From contig NZ_VRYE01000074.1 in NCBI RefSeq assembly GCF_008041835.1, forward strand, positions 1 to 35,635: 35,635 nt of DNA. Direction: 5' to 3'. This stretch comes from Ectopseudomonas mendocina. Its GTDB lineage: Bacteria; Pseudomonadota; Gammaproteobacteria; Pseudomonadales; Pseudomonadaceae. The position numbers and the translations under genes were made by a program. Every line of letters starts with the position of its first letter. Within the stretch, counting starts at the first letter, position 1. Below, piece after piece: positions 1 to 8,888 of this stretch. Under the pieces are notes generated by a model. That model saw only the letters and a program-made list of their open reading frames with translations, had not been told where the DNA came from and made no database searches.

Positions 1-21
1 TCAGGCCGGGGAGGATGTCAA

Positions 22-800
22 ATGCCATTCGCTCTCGAGCTCGCCATCGATCCCGGCACGCTAGCCATTCTCGCCCTGGTCGCCTTTATCGCCGGCTTCA
101 TCGATGCCATTGCTGGTGGCGGTGGCCTGCTGACCATCCCGGCCTTGTTGACCGCCGGCTTGCCGCCGCATCTGGTGCTGGGCACCAACAAACTGTGCGC
201 CACGTTCGGCTCGGGCACTGCGGCCCTGACCTTCTACAAACGCAAGCTCTTCGACCCGCAGCAATGGCGTAATGCGCTTTTGGCGACGCTGATCGGCGCC
301 CTGCTCGGCGCCGTTATCGCCCACTGGATGTCGGGGCCTGGCTCAACCAGATGCTGCCGGTGATCGTCTTCGCCTGTGGTCTGTATCTGCTGTTCGGTCG
401 CACACCGGAGCCACCCGCCGACAACGACCTGCCGATTGCCCGTGGCCGGCAATGGCCACATGGACTGGGCCTGGGTCTCTACGACGGCGTGGCCGGCCCC
501 GGTACCGGCGCATTCTGGACGGTCAGCAGCCTGCTGCTGTACCCGCTCGATCTGGTGCGTGCCAGCGGCGTGGCGCGCACCATGAATTTCGTCAGCAACG
601 CGGCGGCGCTGGCCGTATTCATCGCCTTCGGCCAGGTGGCCTGGGTGCTGGGCCTGAGCATGGGCGCCGCATTGATGGTCGGCGCCTTCCTCGGTGCACG
701 CACGGCGATCAAGGGCGGCTCAAAATTCATTCGTCCGGTGTTCATCACCGTGGTATTGGCACTGACCGCACGCCTGGTCTGGCAACACTGGTTTGGCTAA
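22..800 (+). pseudogene. TSUP-family (YfcA-like) membrane permease, frameshifted
   Basis: This encodes a probable inner-membrane anion or organosulfur permease of the TSUP (TauE/SafE) family. The first frame starts at ATG 22, after a GGGGAGG ribosome-binding site. It reads the family's first repeat, with the glycine-rich stretch FIDAIAGGGGLLTIPAL and then VLGTNKLCATFGSGTAA, and ends early as GPGSTRCCR. The second repeat (YDGVAGPGTGAFW, then VSNAAALAVF) continues in another frame from about 340 to the TAA at 798-800. Adding one base in the G run at 333-336 restores a continuous protein of about 259 residues, close to the usual YfcA length. The lesion is therefore a single-base deletion or a homopolymer sequencing error. 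The substrate cannot be told. Confidence 0.85.
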
Positions 801-830
801 TTCAGGCAGATCATTCAGGACCGCATAGAG

Positions 831-865
831 ACGGCTTCATCGGCGAGATTCGCGGCTGAAGCCGT
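831..865. repeat. REP-like hairpin between convergent genes
   Basis: ACGGCTTCA (831-839) and TGAAGCCGT (857-865) form a perfect 9-bp inverted repeat. It lies between the convergent TSUP gene and nudC, and the core resembles Pseudomonas intergenic REP elements. It may serve as a bidirectional transcript end, although neither side has a clear U-tract. Confidence 0.55.
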
Positions 866-880
866 ACCTACACCAGCGCT

Positions 881-1705
881 CTAGGCCGGCAACGTCGGCT
901 CGGGCAAGCCAAGCCGGCGCGCAACATAAAGATCGATCAGATGGCGGGCGATGGAACGTGAGGCCGGCAACGGCGGCAAGTCATCGACACGGAACCAGCG
1001 CGCGTCCTCGATCTCGTCTTCCTGCATGACGATCTCGCCACCGGCATATTCGGCGTGGAAGCCCAGCATCAGCGAATGAGGGAAAGGCCAGCCCTGACTG
1101 CCGATGTAGTGCAGGTTTTTCACCGCCAGCCCGACTTCCTCGCGCACCTCGCGCGCCACGCAATGCTCCACCGACTCCCCTGGCTCGACGAAACCGGCCA
1201 GGGCGCTGTACACCCCGGTGACGAAGCGCGGCGAGCGCGCCAGCAGGATCTCGTCGCCGCGCGTGACCAGGACGATCATGCTCGGCGCCAGGCGCGGATA
1301 ATGCTGCGATTCGCAACTGTCGCAGCGCATCGCCCGCTCACCGGGAAACTGCCGCGTCGCTGCGCCACAGCTGCCGCAGAAACGATGCTCGGCGTACCAG
1401 GTGCCGATTTGCGCGGCGTAGGCGAGCATGCGGAAGGTTTCCGCCTCGCCCTGCAACATGAACTGACGCAGGCTCTGCCAACTGCAGCCTTCGAGCATGG
1501 CCGACGGTTTCACCTGCAGCAGATAGACGGCGTCCTCACCAAAATGACCAATGCCCTGCTCGCCAATGATCGGCAGATCCTGGCGCTTGACCCAGTCACG
1601 CGGGAACAGCACGCCATTGCTGTCGGCAAGAAAGTGCTGCTGGCTGTAGAGCAGCGCCCAGCCACCCGGCTGGGCCGGATCGAGGAACGTATTACGCCAG
1701 ACCAT
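881..1705 (-). CDS. nudC: NAD(+) diphosphatase / RNA NAD-cap hydrolase NudC
   Basis: NudC is a Nudix hydrolase that splits NAD(H) into NMN(H) and AMP and removes NAD caps from RNA 5' ends. The 274-residue product has four zinc-ligand cysteines (C110, C113, C128, C131). The Nudix box spans residues 171-193 and includes REVREEVG. The NudC signature SQGWPFPHS lies at 203-211; its third position is Gly where the usual signature is SQPWPFPxS. The ATG at 1705 was chosen over an upstream in-frame start because the homologous N-terminus begins here and the ATG overlaps the fimL stop as TGATG. This implies translation coupled to fimL. Confidence 0.93.
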   Translation of the reverse strand: MVWRNTFLDPAQPGGWALLYSQQHFLADSNGVLFPRDWVKRQDLPIIGEQGIGHFGEDAVYLLQVKPSAMLEGCSWQSLRQFMLQGEAETFRMLAYAAQIGTWYAEHRFCGSCGAATRQFPGERAMRCDSCESQHYPRLAPSMIVLVTRGDEILLARSPRFVTGVYSALAGFVEPGESVEHCVAREVREEVGLAVKNLHYIGSQGWPFPHSLMLGFHAEYAGGEIVMQEDEIEDARWFRVDDLPPLPASRSIARHLIDLYVARRLGLPEPTLPA

Positions 1706-3384
1706 CAGGCAGACACCGGCATGCCCAGCGCCTTGACGCTCTCTTCGGCAAGGTCGAGTAGGCTGGGCTTGGTTTCCGGACGCATCACGGCGCCGGCTTC
1801 CATGTAGTATTCCAGGCTGCTGAGGGCATCGGCCAGGGTTTCCAGCATCTGCTCGGATGGCATTTGCCCACTTTCCAGCATGCGCGTCTGGATATAGTCG
1901 GCGCATGCACCGACCAGCACCGATGCGCGGCGTTGCTCCAGGAACCACAAACCACCGCGTACCGCCTGCAAACTGAAGGGCACGTTGGACAGGTGCATCT
2001 TGTCGCCACCGGACTCCAGATACGCCGTGATGGCACGCTTGGCCAGCGCCAGACCGGCCTGCGCCTCGTCGACCACGACGATACGCGCCTCGTTGAGCTG
2101 ATGGCTGGCGAAGGAGTCGGCCTCCTGCCCCGGCGCCACCGCTACCGGCCTGCTATCACGACCGTCGCCGCGCTCGAGGCTGGCCACCATGCCTTCGACA
2201 TAGAGCACCGCATCGGCCAGTTTGTGCAATTGCTGTGGCTGTGGCGGCGCGTCTTCACTCCAGGCTGCAACCAGTGGCAACTGCGCACTCAGCGAATTAC
2301 CCGCAGAGTTCAGACCGACCATACCGAGAGTCTTGGCCAACTTGCCCAACAGTGCATGCAGGGTACCCAGGGTTTCTCCCTGTAAGGTGCCGCGCTCGAG
2401 CAGATCGAGCATGTCCTTGACGCTGGCCAGTTCTTCACGAATCGCCGCAGACAGCGAACGCATCACCGCCTGGCCGGGGCCGGCCAGGCGCTGGTATTCC
2501 TCTTCCAGCAGGTGATCGGTGAACGGCAGCGGCGTGAGGCCGAACACCTCGCGCATGGCGCTGGCAAGTGGCCCGTGGCTGTCGGCCAACGCGACCAGAT
2601 ACAGCAACTCCTTGAGCAAACTGCGTGGCGCTTCGTACTGGGGGTTGCCGAGCATCAACTTGAGCTCGCGATCCAGTCGCGAGAACAGCTGCTTGCGTGA
2701 TTTACGCGGCAGCAACTGGCCATCGCATTGCGCCTCGAGGGCCGCCGCGCCGATCCAGCACATGCGGGCGCGCGGCTCGTTGGCGAATAGGCTGTCCAGG
2801 CGCGCCATGGCGCGCACCATCAGCTTGAGGCTGGCCTGTGGATTCTGCTCACGGATGAAACCCAGCAAGCCGACCTGATACATGTGGCGCAGACGCTTGC
2901 CTTCGACCTGCTTGGCAGCACCGTCGAGTGGCAGCGTCGCACTATGCGGGCGCGCATGATCCAGACGGATACTGAAGAAGAAGCTTTCCGGCAGCGGCGG
3001 CTGCCCCCCGGCCTGACGCAGGTCATTGATCGACGGCAACAGCAGCTCGGGCATTTCCTGACGGTGAGCATCGACGCTCTCCAGGTAACGGTGCAGCACA
3101 TACAGGGCATTGCTCAGGGCCGCCAGTTGTACATCGCGCTCCTCACCGGCACCGGCCGGGATATCGGTGGCCTGATCGAGCACTTCCTGCGCCAGCAACT
3201 CGGCACCGGCCAGCTCGATCAGGTTGAGCGTACCGCGCACCTGCTGCAGGTTTTCCACCGCCTGCTGCAGCAGGCTGCCGTTGTGTCGCTCGGCGATGAA
3301 GTGCTCCAGGCTCTGCTCGGCCTCCTCCATGGTGACGAACAACTCGTCGCGCACCAGGTTCAGCGATGTGGCTCCACTTACCAT
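1705..3384 (-). CDS. fimL: FimL-type scaffold protein (ChpA N-terminus-like)
   Basis: The 559-residue, largely helical soluble protein lies between nudC and a crotonase gene, the same position as fimL (PA1822) in P. aeruginosa. FimL resembles the N-terminal part of the chemosensory kinase ChpA. It acts as a polar scaffold linking FimV and the Pil-Chp system to the adenylate cyclase CyaB, supporting cAMP production and type IV pilus function. The N-terminus (about residues 10-110) reads as an Hpt-like helical bundle (MEEAEQSLEHFI, NLQQVRGTLNLIELAGA). No canonical HxLKG phosphohistidine site is visible, which fits a scaffold. The stop overlaps the nudC ATG. The assignment rests on context and resemblance, not on a search. 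Confidence 0.8.
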   Translation of the reverse strand: MVSGATSLNLVRDELFVTMEEAEQSLEHFIAERHNGSLLQQAVENLQQVRGTLNLIELAGAELLAQEVLDQATDIPAGAGEERDVQLAALSNALYVLHRYLESVDAHRQEMPELLLPSINDLRQAGGQPPLPESFFFSIRLDHARPHSATLPLDGAAKQVEGKRLRHMYQVGLLGFIREQNPQASLKLMVRAMARLDSLFANEPRARMCWIGAAALEAQCDGQLLPRKSRKQLFSRLDRELKLMLGNPQYEAPRSLLKELLYLVALADSHGPLASAMREVFGLTPLPFTDHLLEEEYQRLAGPGQAVMRSLSAAIREELASVKDMLDLLERGTLQGETLGTLHALLGKLAKTLGMVGLNSAGNSLSAQLPLVAAWSEDAPPQPQQLHKLADAVLYVEGMVASLERGDGRDSRPVAVAPGQEADSFASHQLNEARIVVVDEAQAGLALAKRAITAYLESGGDKMHLSNVPFSLQAVRGGLWFLEQRRASVLVGACADYIQTRMLESGQMPSEQMLETLADALSSLEYYMEAGAVMRPETKPSLLDLAEESVKALGMPVSA

Positions 3385-3421
3385 GCTCTGGGCCTCGCAG
3401 CGAACATCAGCGAATACGGCA

Positions 3422-4234
3422 TCAGTCGGCGAACTCCGGCTTCTGTTTGGTCATGTGCGCGGCCATGGCCAGGCGCAGGTCTTCCGACTGCAGCATGGCG
3501 GCGTTCCAGGTGGCGATATATTCGAGGCCATCTTCGACGCGGTGGTCGCGCATGTAGCGAATCATTTCCTTGGTACCGCGCACGGCAATCGGTGACTTGG
3601 CGGCGATCTGCTCGGCAATCTCCATGACACCAGCCAGCAACGCCTCATAGTTGTCGTAGGCCCGGTTGGCCAGGCCGATGCGTACGGCCTCGTGACCATC
3701 GATGCTGCGCCCGGTATAGGCCAGCTCACGCATCATGCCGTCACCGATGATGCGCGGCAGGCGCTGCAGCGTGCCGACATCGGCGGCCATGCCCATGTCG
3801 ACTTCCTTGATCGAAAACTGTGCATCGACCGTGCAGTAACGCATATCGCAGGCGCTGACCAGATCGATGGCGCCACCGATGCAGTAGCCCTGAATCGCCG
3901 CCAGCACGGGTTTGCGGCAGTTGTCGACAGCATTGAAGGAGGCTTGCAGCTCGAGAATCTTGCGCCGCAGCGCGGTGGCGTTGCGACCGACATCCTTGCC
4001 CAGTTGAGCACCGACCGAGGCCAGCAGCATCAGATCGATGCCCGAGGAAAAGTGCTTGCCGGCACCGGAAAGCACCACCACGCGGACCGCATCGTTGTCA
4101 TCGACCCACTGGAAGATCTCGATGATCTCGCGCCAGAAGTCGGCATTCATGGCGTTGACCTTGTCCGGTCGGTTGATCTGCACGTGAGCGATTTTGCCCA
4201 CCAGCTCGATGCGGAAGGCTTTGTAGTCGGACAT
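3422..4234 (-). CDS. Delta3,5-Delta2,4-dienoyl-CoA isomerase-like crotonase
   Basis: This 270-residue crotonase-superfamily enzyme probably isomerises 3,5-dienoyl-CoA to 2,4-dienoyl-CoA during oxidation of unsaturated fatty acids. Oxyanion-hole segments are HFSSGIDL (near residue 65) and YCIGGAIDL (near 120). The segment KEVDMGMAADVGTLQRLP carries E144 and D152, the acidic pair typical of dienoyl-CoA isomerases (ECH1 type), with a third Asp at 130. Start ATG 4234 follows GAGGA on the minus strand; a start 18 bases upstream is in frame but less likely. fimL follows after 37 bp, so the two could be cotranscribed. A generic enoyl-CoA hydratase is the alternative, but the motif favours the isomerase. 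Confidence 0.85.
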   Translation of the reverse strand: MSDYKAFRIELVGKIAHVQINRPDKVNAMNADFWREIIEIFQWVDDNDAVRVVVLSGAGKHFSSGIDLMLLASVGAQLGKDVGRNATALRRKILELQASFNAVDNCRKPVLAAIQGYCIGGAIDLVSACDMRYCTVDAQFSIKEVDMGMAADVGTLQRLPRIIGDGMMRELAYTGRSIDGHEAVRIGLANRAYDNYEALLAGVMEIAEQIAAKSPIAVRGTKEMIRYMRDHRVEDGLEYIATWNAAMLQSEDLRLAMAAHMTKQKPEFAD

Positions 4235-4394
4235 GGCAGGCATCCTCAGCAACGGCGTGGCAGCGCGATGATTATTTTGTGATTAATAACCGGGCAACTA
4301 TAACAAGCGCGTCATAAAAGTCGATGCTTGCCAGCGTGACGCAGGCCACAGCCCGGGCGTTATCAACTGCTTTGAATATCAGAGATAAGCGTTT

Positions 4395-4426
4395 GATCTG
4401 CCGAAGAACTTGCGCTTCGGCAGATC
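4395..4426 (-). terminator. 12-bp stem-loop just after ldcA
   Basis: GATCTGCCGAAG (4395-4406) pairs perfectly with CTTCGGCAGATC (4415-4426), ten bases beyond the ldcA stop. The minus strand has no U-tract after the hairpin, so it may be a weak or Rho-assisted terminator or a 3'-end stabiliser. Confidence 0.5.
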
Positions 4427-4435
4427 CGGGGTGGT

Positions 4436-6679
4436 TTATTCCACCAAGCAATCCACCGTGTAGTGTCCGGTGTCGGTTTGCAGGCCATGTACATCGACGT
4501 CAAAGCCGGGGAAAGCCTTGTCGAAGGTGCGCGCGAACGCCAGATAGTCGAGAATCGACCGACTTTGCGTGGTAAAGCGCTCACCCGGCATGATCAGCGG
4601 AATACCGGGCGGGTAAGGCACCAGCATCACCGCCGCGATACGCCCCTGGAGCTGGTCGATCGGTACTGCCTCGACCTCGCCCCGCACCAGGCGGTCATAG
4701 GCATCAGCCGGTTTGATCGCAATCTCTGGCAGTGCCGTGTACATGCTTCGCAGCGCCTTGGCCGTGGCGTTGTCGCGGTAGCACCCATGCAGCGCATCGC
4801 ACAGATCGCGCAGCCCCATGCCGTGGTAGCGCCCGCTACCGGCATGGGCGATGGAAGGCAGCACGTCGATCAGCGGCAAGTTGGCATCGTAGCTGCGTTT
4901 GAACTCCAGCAACTCGGTCAGCAGCGTGCTCCACTTACCCTTGGTGATGCCCATGGAGAACAGCACCAGAAAGGAATACAAGCCGGTTTTCTCCACCACC
5001 AGGCCGCGCTCCCAGAGGAACTTGCTGACCACTGCAGCGGGAATGCCCTGCGACTCCAGCTTGCCGGCGGCGCTGAGCCCCGGCATCACCAGGGTGACCT
5101 TGATCGGATCGAGCAGCACATAGTCATCAGCCACTTCGCCAAAGCCATACCAGTCGGCGTCCGGCTGCAGCACCCAGTCGGCCGTGGCAAGGCTGTCGGC
5201 GCCATCGGCTGCGCCCGGCTGCCAGATGCTGAACCACCAGTCCTCGGCACTCAGGTTGCGCCGCACATTGGCCAGGGCACGGCGGAAGCTCAGCGCCTCG
5301 TCGAAGGTTTCCTGGATCAGCGAACGGCCGGCCGGGCCCTCCATCATCGCCGAGGCCACATCCAGCGAGGCGATGATGCCGTACTGCGGCGAAGTGGAGA
5401 TGTGCATCATGAAAGCTTCGTTGAAGCGGTCACGGTCCAGTTGGCGCTGACCACCATCCTGCACGTGAATCATCGAGGCCTGACTGAAGGCCGCCAGCAG
5501 CTTGTGCGTGGAATGGGTGGTGAACACCAGCGGCGACTGCTCGTCACATTGGGTGCCCATGCCATAACGGCCGGCATAGAACTCATGGAACGCCGCATAG
5601 GCGTACCAGGCCTCGTCGAAGTGCAGGACTTCGACCGAATCACCCAGCGCCTGCTTGACCATCTCGGCGTTGTAGCACAGCCCGTCGTAGGTGGAGTTGG
5701 TCACCACCGCCAGCTTGACCTTGGGCGCCCGGCCGCGCGCCAGCGGGCTGGCGTCGATCTTGGCCTGGATCGACTCCTTGCTGAATTCGGAGAGCGGAAT
5801 CGGCCCGATGATGCCCAGCTCGTTGCGCTCCGGGCACAGGTACAGCGGGATCGCGCCGGTCATGATGATCGAATGCAGGATCGACTTGTGGCAGTTGCGA
5901 TCCACCAGCACCAGATCATCGCGGCTGACCATCGAATGCCAGACGATCTTGTTCGCCGTCGAGGTGCCGTTGATCACGAAGAAGGTGTGGTCGGCGCCGA
6001 AATTGCGCGCCGCACGGGCCTCGGCCTCGGCCAGCGGGCCGGTGTGATCGAGCAGCGAGCCCAGCTCCGGCACCGACACGGACAGGTCCGAACGCAGGGT
6101 GTTTTCGCCAAAGAACTGGTGGAAGGCCTGGCCCACCGGGCTCTTGCGATAGGCTACGCCGCCGCCGTGGCCGGGCGTGTGCCAGGAATAGTTGGACTGC
6201 GCAGTGTGCTGCACCAGCGCCTTGAAGAACGGCGGTAGCAGACCATCGAGGTAGTTGTGCGCGGCGCGCGCCACCTGCCTGGCGAGGAAGGACACGGTGT
6301 CTTCGTAGAGGTAGAGGATGCCGCGCAGGTGGTTGAGATCGGCCATGGCCTCGGCCGGCGCATTCTCGATGGTGACCTGCTCGCCCAGGGCGAAGATCGG
6401 CAATTGTGGTGCCCGCACCCGGGCCACGCGAATCAGCTCGACCATGTCCTGCAGCAGCCGGCTGTTCTCCCCCGCCCCCTCTGCCGCCACCAGGATGCAG
6501 GCCAGGCCGTGATGGGTGGAGGCGACGATGCGGCCCTCGGCGGCACTGGCCGTGGGCAGAATGCTGAAACCGTCCTGAGTGAGTTCCTGGGCGATGGCGC
6601 GCACGCGATCACCGGCCACGGTGTCGGCCTTGATGTCACGGTGCACGATTAGGACGGGGAATTTGAGATCTTTATACAT
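4436..6679 (-). CDS. ldcA: Lysine/arginine/ornithine-type PLP decarboxylase LdcA
   Basis: This 747-residue class III PLP-dependent amino-acid decarboxylase has an N-terminal wing domain (about 1-130), then the PLP core. The core contains TPGHGGG and the lysine site THSTHKLLAAFSQ, with K393 the likely Schiff-base residue. A C-terminal domain begins near residue 600. Length and neighbourhood (dnaQ-rnhA upstream, fimL cluster downstream) match P. aeruginosa LdcA (PA1818), which makes cadaverine from lysine in arginine-linked catabolism. Start ATG 6679 follows CAGGACG. Family members differ in lysine, arginine or ornithine preference, so substrate is inferred from synteny. The 121-bp upstream gap to dnaQ could hold its own promoter. 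Confidence 0.9.
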   Translation of the reverse strand: MYKDLKFPVLIVHRDIKADTVAGDRVRAIAQELTQDGFSILPTASAAEGRIVASTHHGLACILVAAEGAGENSRLLQDMVELIRVARVRAPQLPIFALGEQVTIENAPAEAMADLNHLRGILYLYEDTVSFLARQVARAAHNYLDGLLPPFFKALVQHTAQSNYSWHTPGHGGGVAYRKSPVGQAFHQFFGENTLRSDLSVSVPELGSLLDHTGPLAEAEARAARNFGADHTFFVINGTSTANKIVWHSMVSRDDLVLVDRNCHKSILHSIIMTGAIPLYLCPERNELGIIGPIPLSEFSKESIQAKIDASPLARGRAPKVKLAVVTNSTYDGLCYNAEMVKQALGDSVEVLHFDEAWYAYAAFHEFYAGRYGMGTQCDEQSPLVFTTHSTHKLLAAFSQASMIHVQDGGQRQLDRDRFNEAFMMHISTSPQYGIIASLDVASAMMEGPAGRSLIQETFDEALSFRRALANVRRNLSAEDWWFSIWQPGAADGADSLATADWVLQPDADWYGFGEVADDYVLLDPIKVTLVMPGLSAAGKLESQGIPAAVVSKFLWERGLVVEKTGLYSFLVLFSMGITKGKWSTLLTELLEFKRSYDANLPLIDVLPSIAHAGSGRYHGMGLRDLCDALHGCYRDNATAKALRSMYTALPEIAIKPADAYDRLVRGEVEAVPIDQLQGRIAAVMLVPYPPGIPLIMPGERFTTQSRSILDYLAFARTFDKAFPGFDVDVHGLQTDTGHYTVDCLVE

Positions 6680-6800
6680 TGTGACGTCCTGAAGGCTGGC
6701 AGGCCGAGCCTGACTCTCACCTCAGGTTAGAGGCTCGCCCTGATCGGCGGAACCCCCTGAGCATCACGCTATAAGAAAAGGTCGCAATTGCGCTGTTCGG

Positions 6801-7559
6801 TTATTCCGGCGCTTTTTCCAACTGAGCCCACAGCGAGGGGCCACCGGCGGTTTTTTCGATCACGGCCAGGCGCGCGAGATGGGCTGCCAGCTCATCTTCG
6901 CTGGCACGGATGACGCGCGTGCGCGGACGCGAGGCGTCCAGACGGCGGATCGGTGTGGGCTGCTGGCGCCCGCTGCCGTCGCCATCGGAACCTTCACCGG
7001 CCAGGGACAGATTGGTCTGCCCGCCAGTCATCGCCAGGTAGACGTCGGCGAGAATCTCCGAGTCGAGCAAGGCGCCGTGCAGTTCGCGGTTGGAGTTGTC
7101 GACGCCATAACGCTTGCACAGCGCATCGAGGCTGTTGCGCTGCCCCGGATGGCGTTCGCGCGCCATCATCAGGGTATCGAGCACCGAGCAGTAATCGCTG
7201 ACGTCGGCACGCTCGCTCTGCCCCAGCAGGGCGAACTCGTTGTTGATGAAGCCGACGTCGAACGCCGCGTTATGGATGATCAGCTGGGCGCCCTTGATGA
7301 ACTCGTAGAATTCATCCGCCACGTCTCTGAAGCGCGGCTTGTCGGCCACGAACTCGTTGGTGATGCCGTGAACCGCGATGGCGCCTTCGTCGATTTCGCG
7401 ATCCGGGTTCAGATAGACATGGAAATGACGCCCGGTCAGGCGACGCCCCAACAACTCGACACAACCGATCTCGATGATGCGGTGCCCGTCAGTGACCGGC
7501 ATACCCGTGGTTTCGGTATCCAGCACCACATAGCGCTTGACGGTATTCTCGGTTGTCAC
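6801..7559 (-). CDS. dnaQ: DNA polymerase III epsilon subunit (proofreading exonuclease)
   Basis: DnaQ is the 3'-5' exonuclease of the replicative polymerase core, removing misinserted bases. The DEDDh motifs are complete: DTETTG with D14 and E16, HNAAFDVGF with D101, and HGALLDSE with H161 and D166. QTNLSL at 181-186 is a probable sliding-clamp-binding motif at the end of the catalytic domain, followed by a charged linker and a polymerase-binding tail. The chosen start is GTG 7559 (252 residues), because GGAGAGG sits 7 bases upstream; an ATG 36 bases further upstream would read through that Shine-Dalgarno sequence. It lies 64 bp after rnhA on the same strand. Confidence 0.93.
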   Translation of the reverse strand: MTTENTVKRYVVLDTETTGMPVTDGHRIIEIGCVELLGRRLTGRHFHVYLNPDREIDEGAIAVHGITNEFVADKPRFRDVADEFYEFIKGAQLIIHNAAFDVGFINNEFALLGQSERADVSDYCSVLDTLMMARERHPGQRNSLDALCKRYGVDNSNRELHGALLDSEILADVYLAMTGGQTNLSLAGEGSDGDGSGRQQPTPIRRLDASRPRTRVIRASEDELAAHLARLAVIEKTAGGPSLWAQLEKAPE

Positions 7560-7623
7560 GCCTTGCCTCTCCAATCTATTCGGGTTGTCGCACATTCAAG
7601 CGCGGCATATTAACTCATGTGGC

Positions 7624-8076
7624 CTAACGCGCCGAACGCACCTCGTCGACCCCACGATTGGCCAACTGGTCCGCTCGTTCGTTGCCGGGATGGCCGGTAT
7701 GGCCACGCACCCACTGCCAGCTCACCTGATGACGATTCACTTCCTCGTCCAGCTTCTGCCAGAGGTCGGCATTTTTCACCGGCTCTTTCGAAGCCGTCTT
7801 CCAGCCGCGCTTCTTCCAGTTCGGCAGCCATTCCTGAATACCCTTCATCACGTACTGCGAGTCGGTCACCAGCTTGACCGAACAGGGCCGGGTCAGGGCG
7901 ACCAGGCCGGCGATCGCCGCCATCAGCTCCATGCGATTGTTGGTGGTATTCGGGTCACCGCCCCACAATTCCTTTTCTGCGCCTTTATAGACCAGCAGCG
8001 CACCCCAACCTCCGGGACCAGGGTTGCCCTTGCAGGCGCCATCGGTGTAGATCACCACTTCATCGGTTTCGGACAT
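7624..8076 (-). CDS. rnhA: Ribonuclease HI
   Basis: RNase HI cuts the RNA strand of RNA-DNA hybrids, removing primers and R-loops. The 150-residue length is standard for the family. Catalytic residues are visible as D12 (YTDGAC), E50 (NRMEL), D72 (TDSQY) and D136 (ERAD), with H126 in GHTGH. It sits between the YafS-like methyltransferase (41 bp upstream) and dnaQ (64 bp downstream), all on the minus strand. The gene cluster yafS-rnhA-dnaQ next to gloB is also found in enterobacteria, though with different orientation. Confidence 0.96.
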   Translation of the reverse strand: MSETDEVVIYTDGACKGNPGPGGWGALLVYKGAEKELWGGDPNTTNNRMELMAAIAGLVALTRPCSVKLVTDSQYVMKGIQEWLPNWKKRGWKTASKEPVKNADLWQKLDEEVNRHQVSWQWVRGHTGHPGNERADQLANRGVDEVRSAR

Positions 8077-8117
8077 TCATAAGCTCTGTACAGATTTGAC
8101 GGGCCCGGGCATGGCCT

Positions 8118-8876
8118 TTAGTTGTCGACGTCTCGCCGACTGATCTTGGCCACCGGCATCGGCAGCAACTTGCCCATTGACTCACGGCGCGACTGCCGCA
8201 AGGGGCGCAAGCCGACCACCAGTTTGCGCGCCACCAACAGGTAGAAGCCGGCACCCGGCAAATGCCAGGCATTGCCCCAGCTTTCCATTCGCCGCAGGCG
8301 CATTTGCCAGGCCAGCGAAGCGAGCGGCGGACGATAGCACCCGAAGCGGCGTTTCTCCAACGCAAAGCCGAGCAGGCTCAGCCAGTCGACGACACGATTG
8401 GGCGCGATACAACGCGCTCTGGCCAGGCCATCCCGAGCAAACAGACGCCGTGCCCCCCAGGCGCTCCAGGGGTGAATACCGAGAATCAACAGATGCCCGC
8501 CAGGCCTGACACTGCGCGCCGCTTCACGTAACAGACCATGCGGTGACAGGCTGAAATCCAGACCATGCTGCAACACCACCACATCAGCGGCATGCTCACC
8601 CAGGGGCCAGGACTGCTCCTCGCAGACGATCTGCACACCCGGCATTGGCGCCCCCAGGCGCACGTTATGCTGGATCTGCCCGGCCTTAGGCGGGCCTTCG
8701 GCGCCAGGGCCGAAGCTCACCAGATAACCGCCGAAGAAGCGTGCCAGCTCTTCTTCCAGCAAACGCCGCTCTTCCTCCAGCAACAGCTGGCCGAGCGGCC
8801 CGGCAAGCCAGTCGCGCGCCTCGCCAATGAGCTTGAGCCACTCAGGGTCAGCCTGGGCGAATGCCTGATCAGTCAT
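8118..8876 (-). CDS. Class I SAM-dependent methyltransferase-like protein (YafS type)
   Basis: The 252-residue cytosolic protein is at the position of E. coli yafS, beside rnhA and divergent from gloB. A methyltransferase fold is suggested by ADVVVLQHGLDFS followed by LLREAARSVRPGGHLLILG (residues about 97-133), the usual motif II-III region. The glycine-rich SAM motif I is degenerate: GGYLVSFGPGAEG replaces the typical DxGxGxG. The C-terminal region has the pattern WLSLLGFALEKRRFGCYRPP, then a basic tail rich in Arg. The substrate is unknown. Start ATG 8876 faces gloB across 72 bp of shared upstream sequence. Confidence 0.8.
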   Translation of the reverse strand: MTDQAFAQADPEWLKLIGEARDWLAGPLGQLLLEEERRLLEEELARFFGGYLVSFGPGAEGPPKAGQIQHNVRLGAPMPGVQIVCEEQSWPLGEHAADVVVLQHGLDFSLSPHGLLREAARSVRPGGHLLILGIHPWSAWGARRLFARDGLARARCIAPNRVVDWLSLLGFALEKRRFGCYRPPLASLAWQMRLRRMESWGNAWHLPGAGFYLLVARKLVVGLRPLRQSRRESMGKLLPMPVAKISRRDVDN

Positions 8877-8888
8877 CGCTGCCTCCGC

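Noticed and set aside
2110..2160. A possible break in fimL at the Ala/Gly/Asp-rich linker
   Set aside because: The frame stays open throughout, and such linkers are normal between helical domains of ChpA-like proteins.
4463..6238. A 591-codon open frame antisense to ldcA
   Set aside because: LdcA has clear PLP-enzyme motifs on the minus strand; the opposite translation is rich in Arg, His and Gln with no domain.
7560..7595. Upstream ATG start for dnaQ
   Set aside because: The GGAGAGG ribosome-binding site lies inside this extension and is ideally placed for the GTG at 7559.
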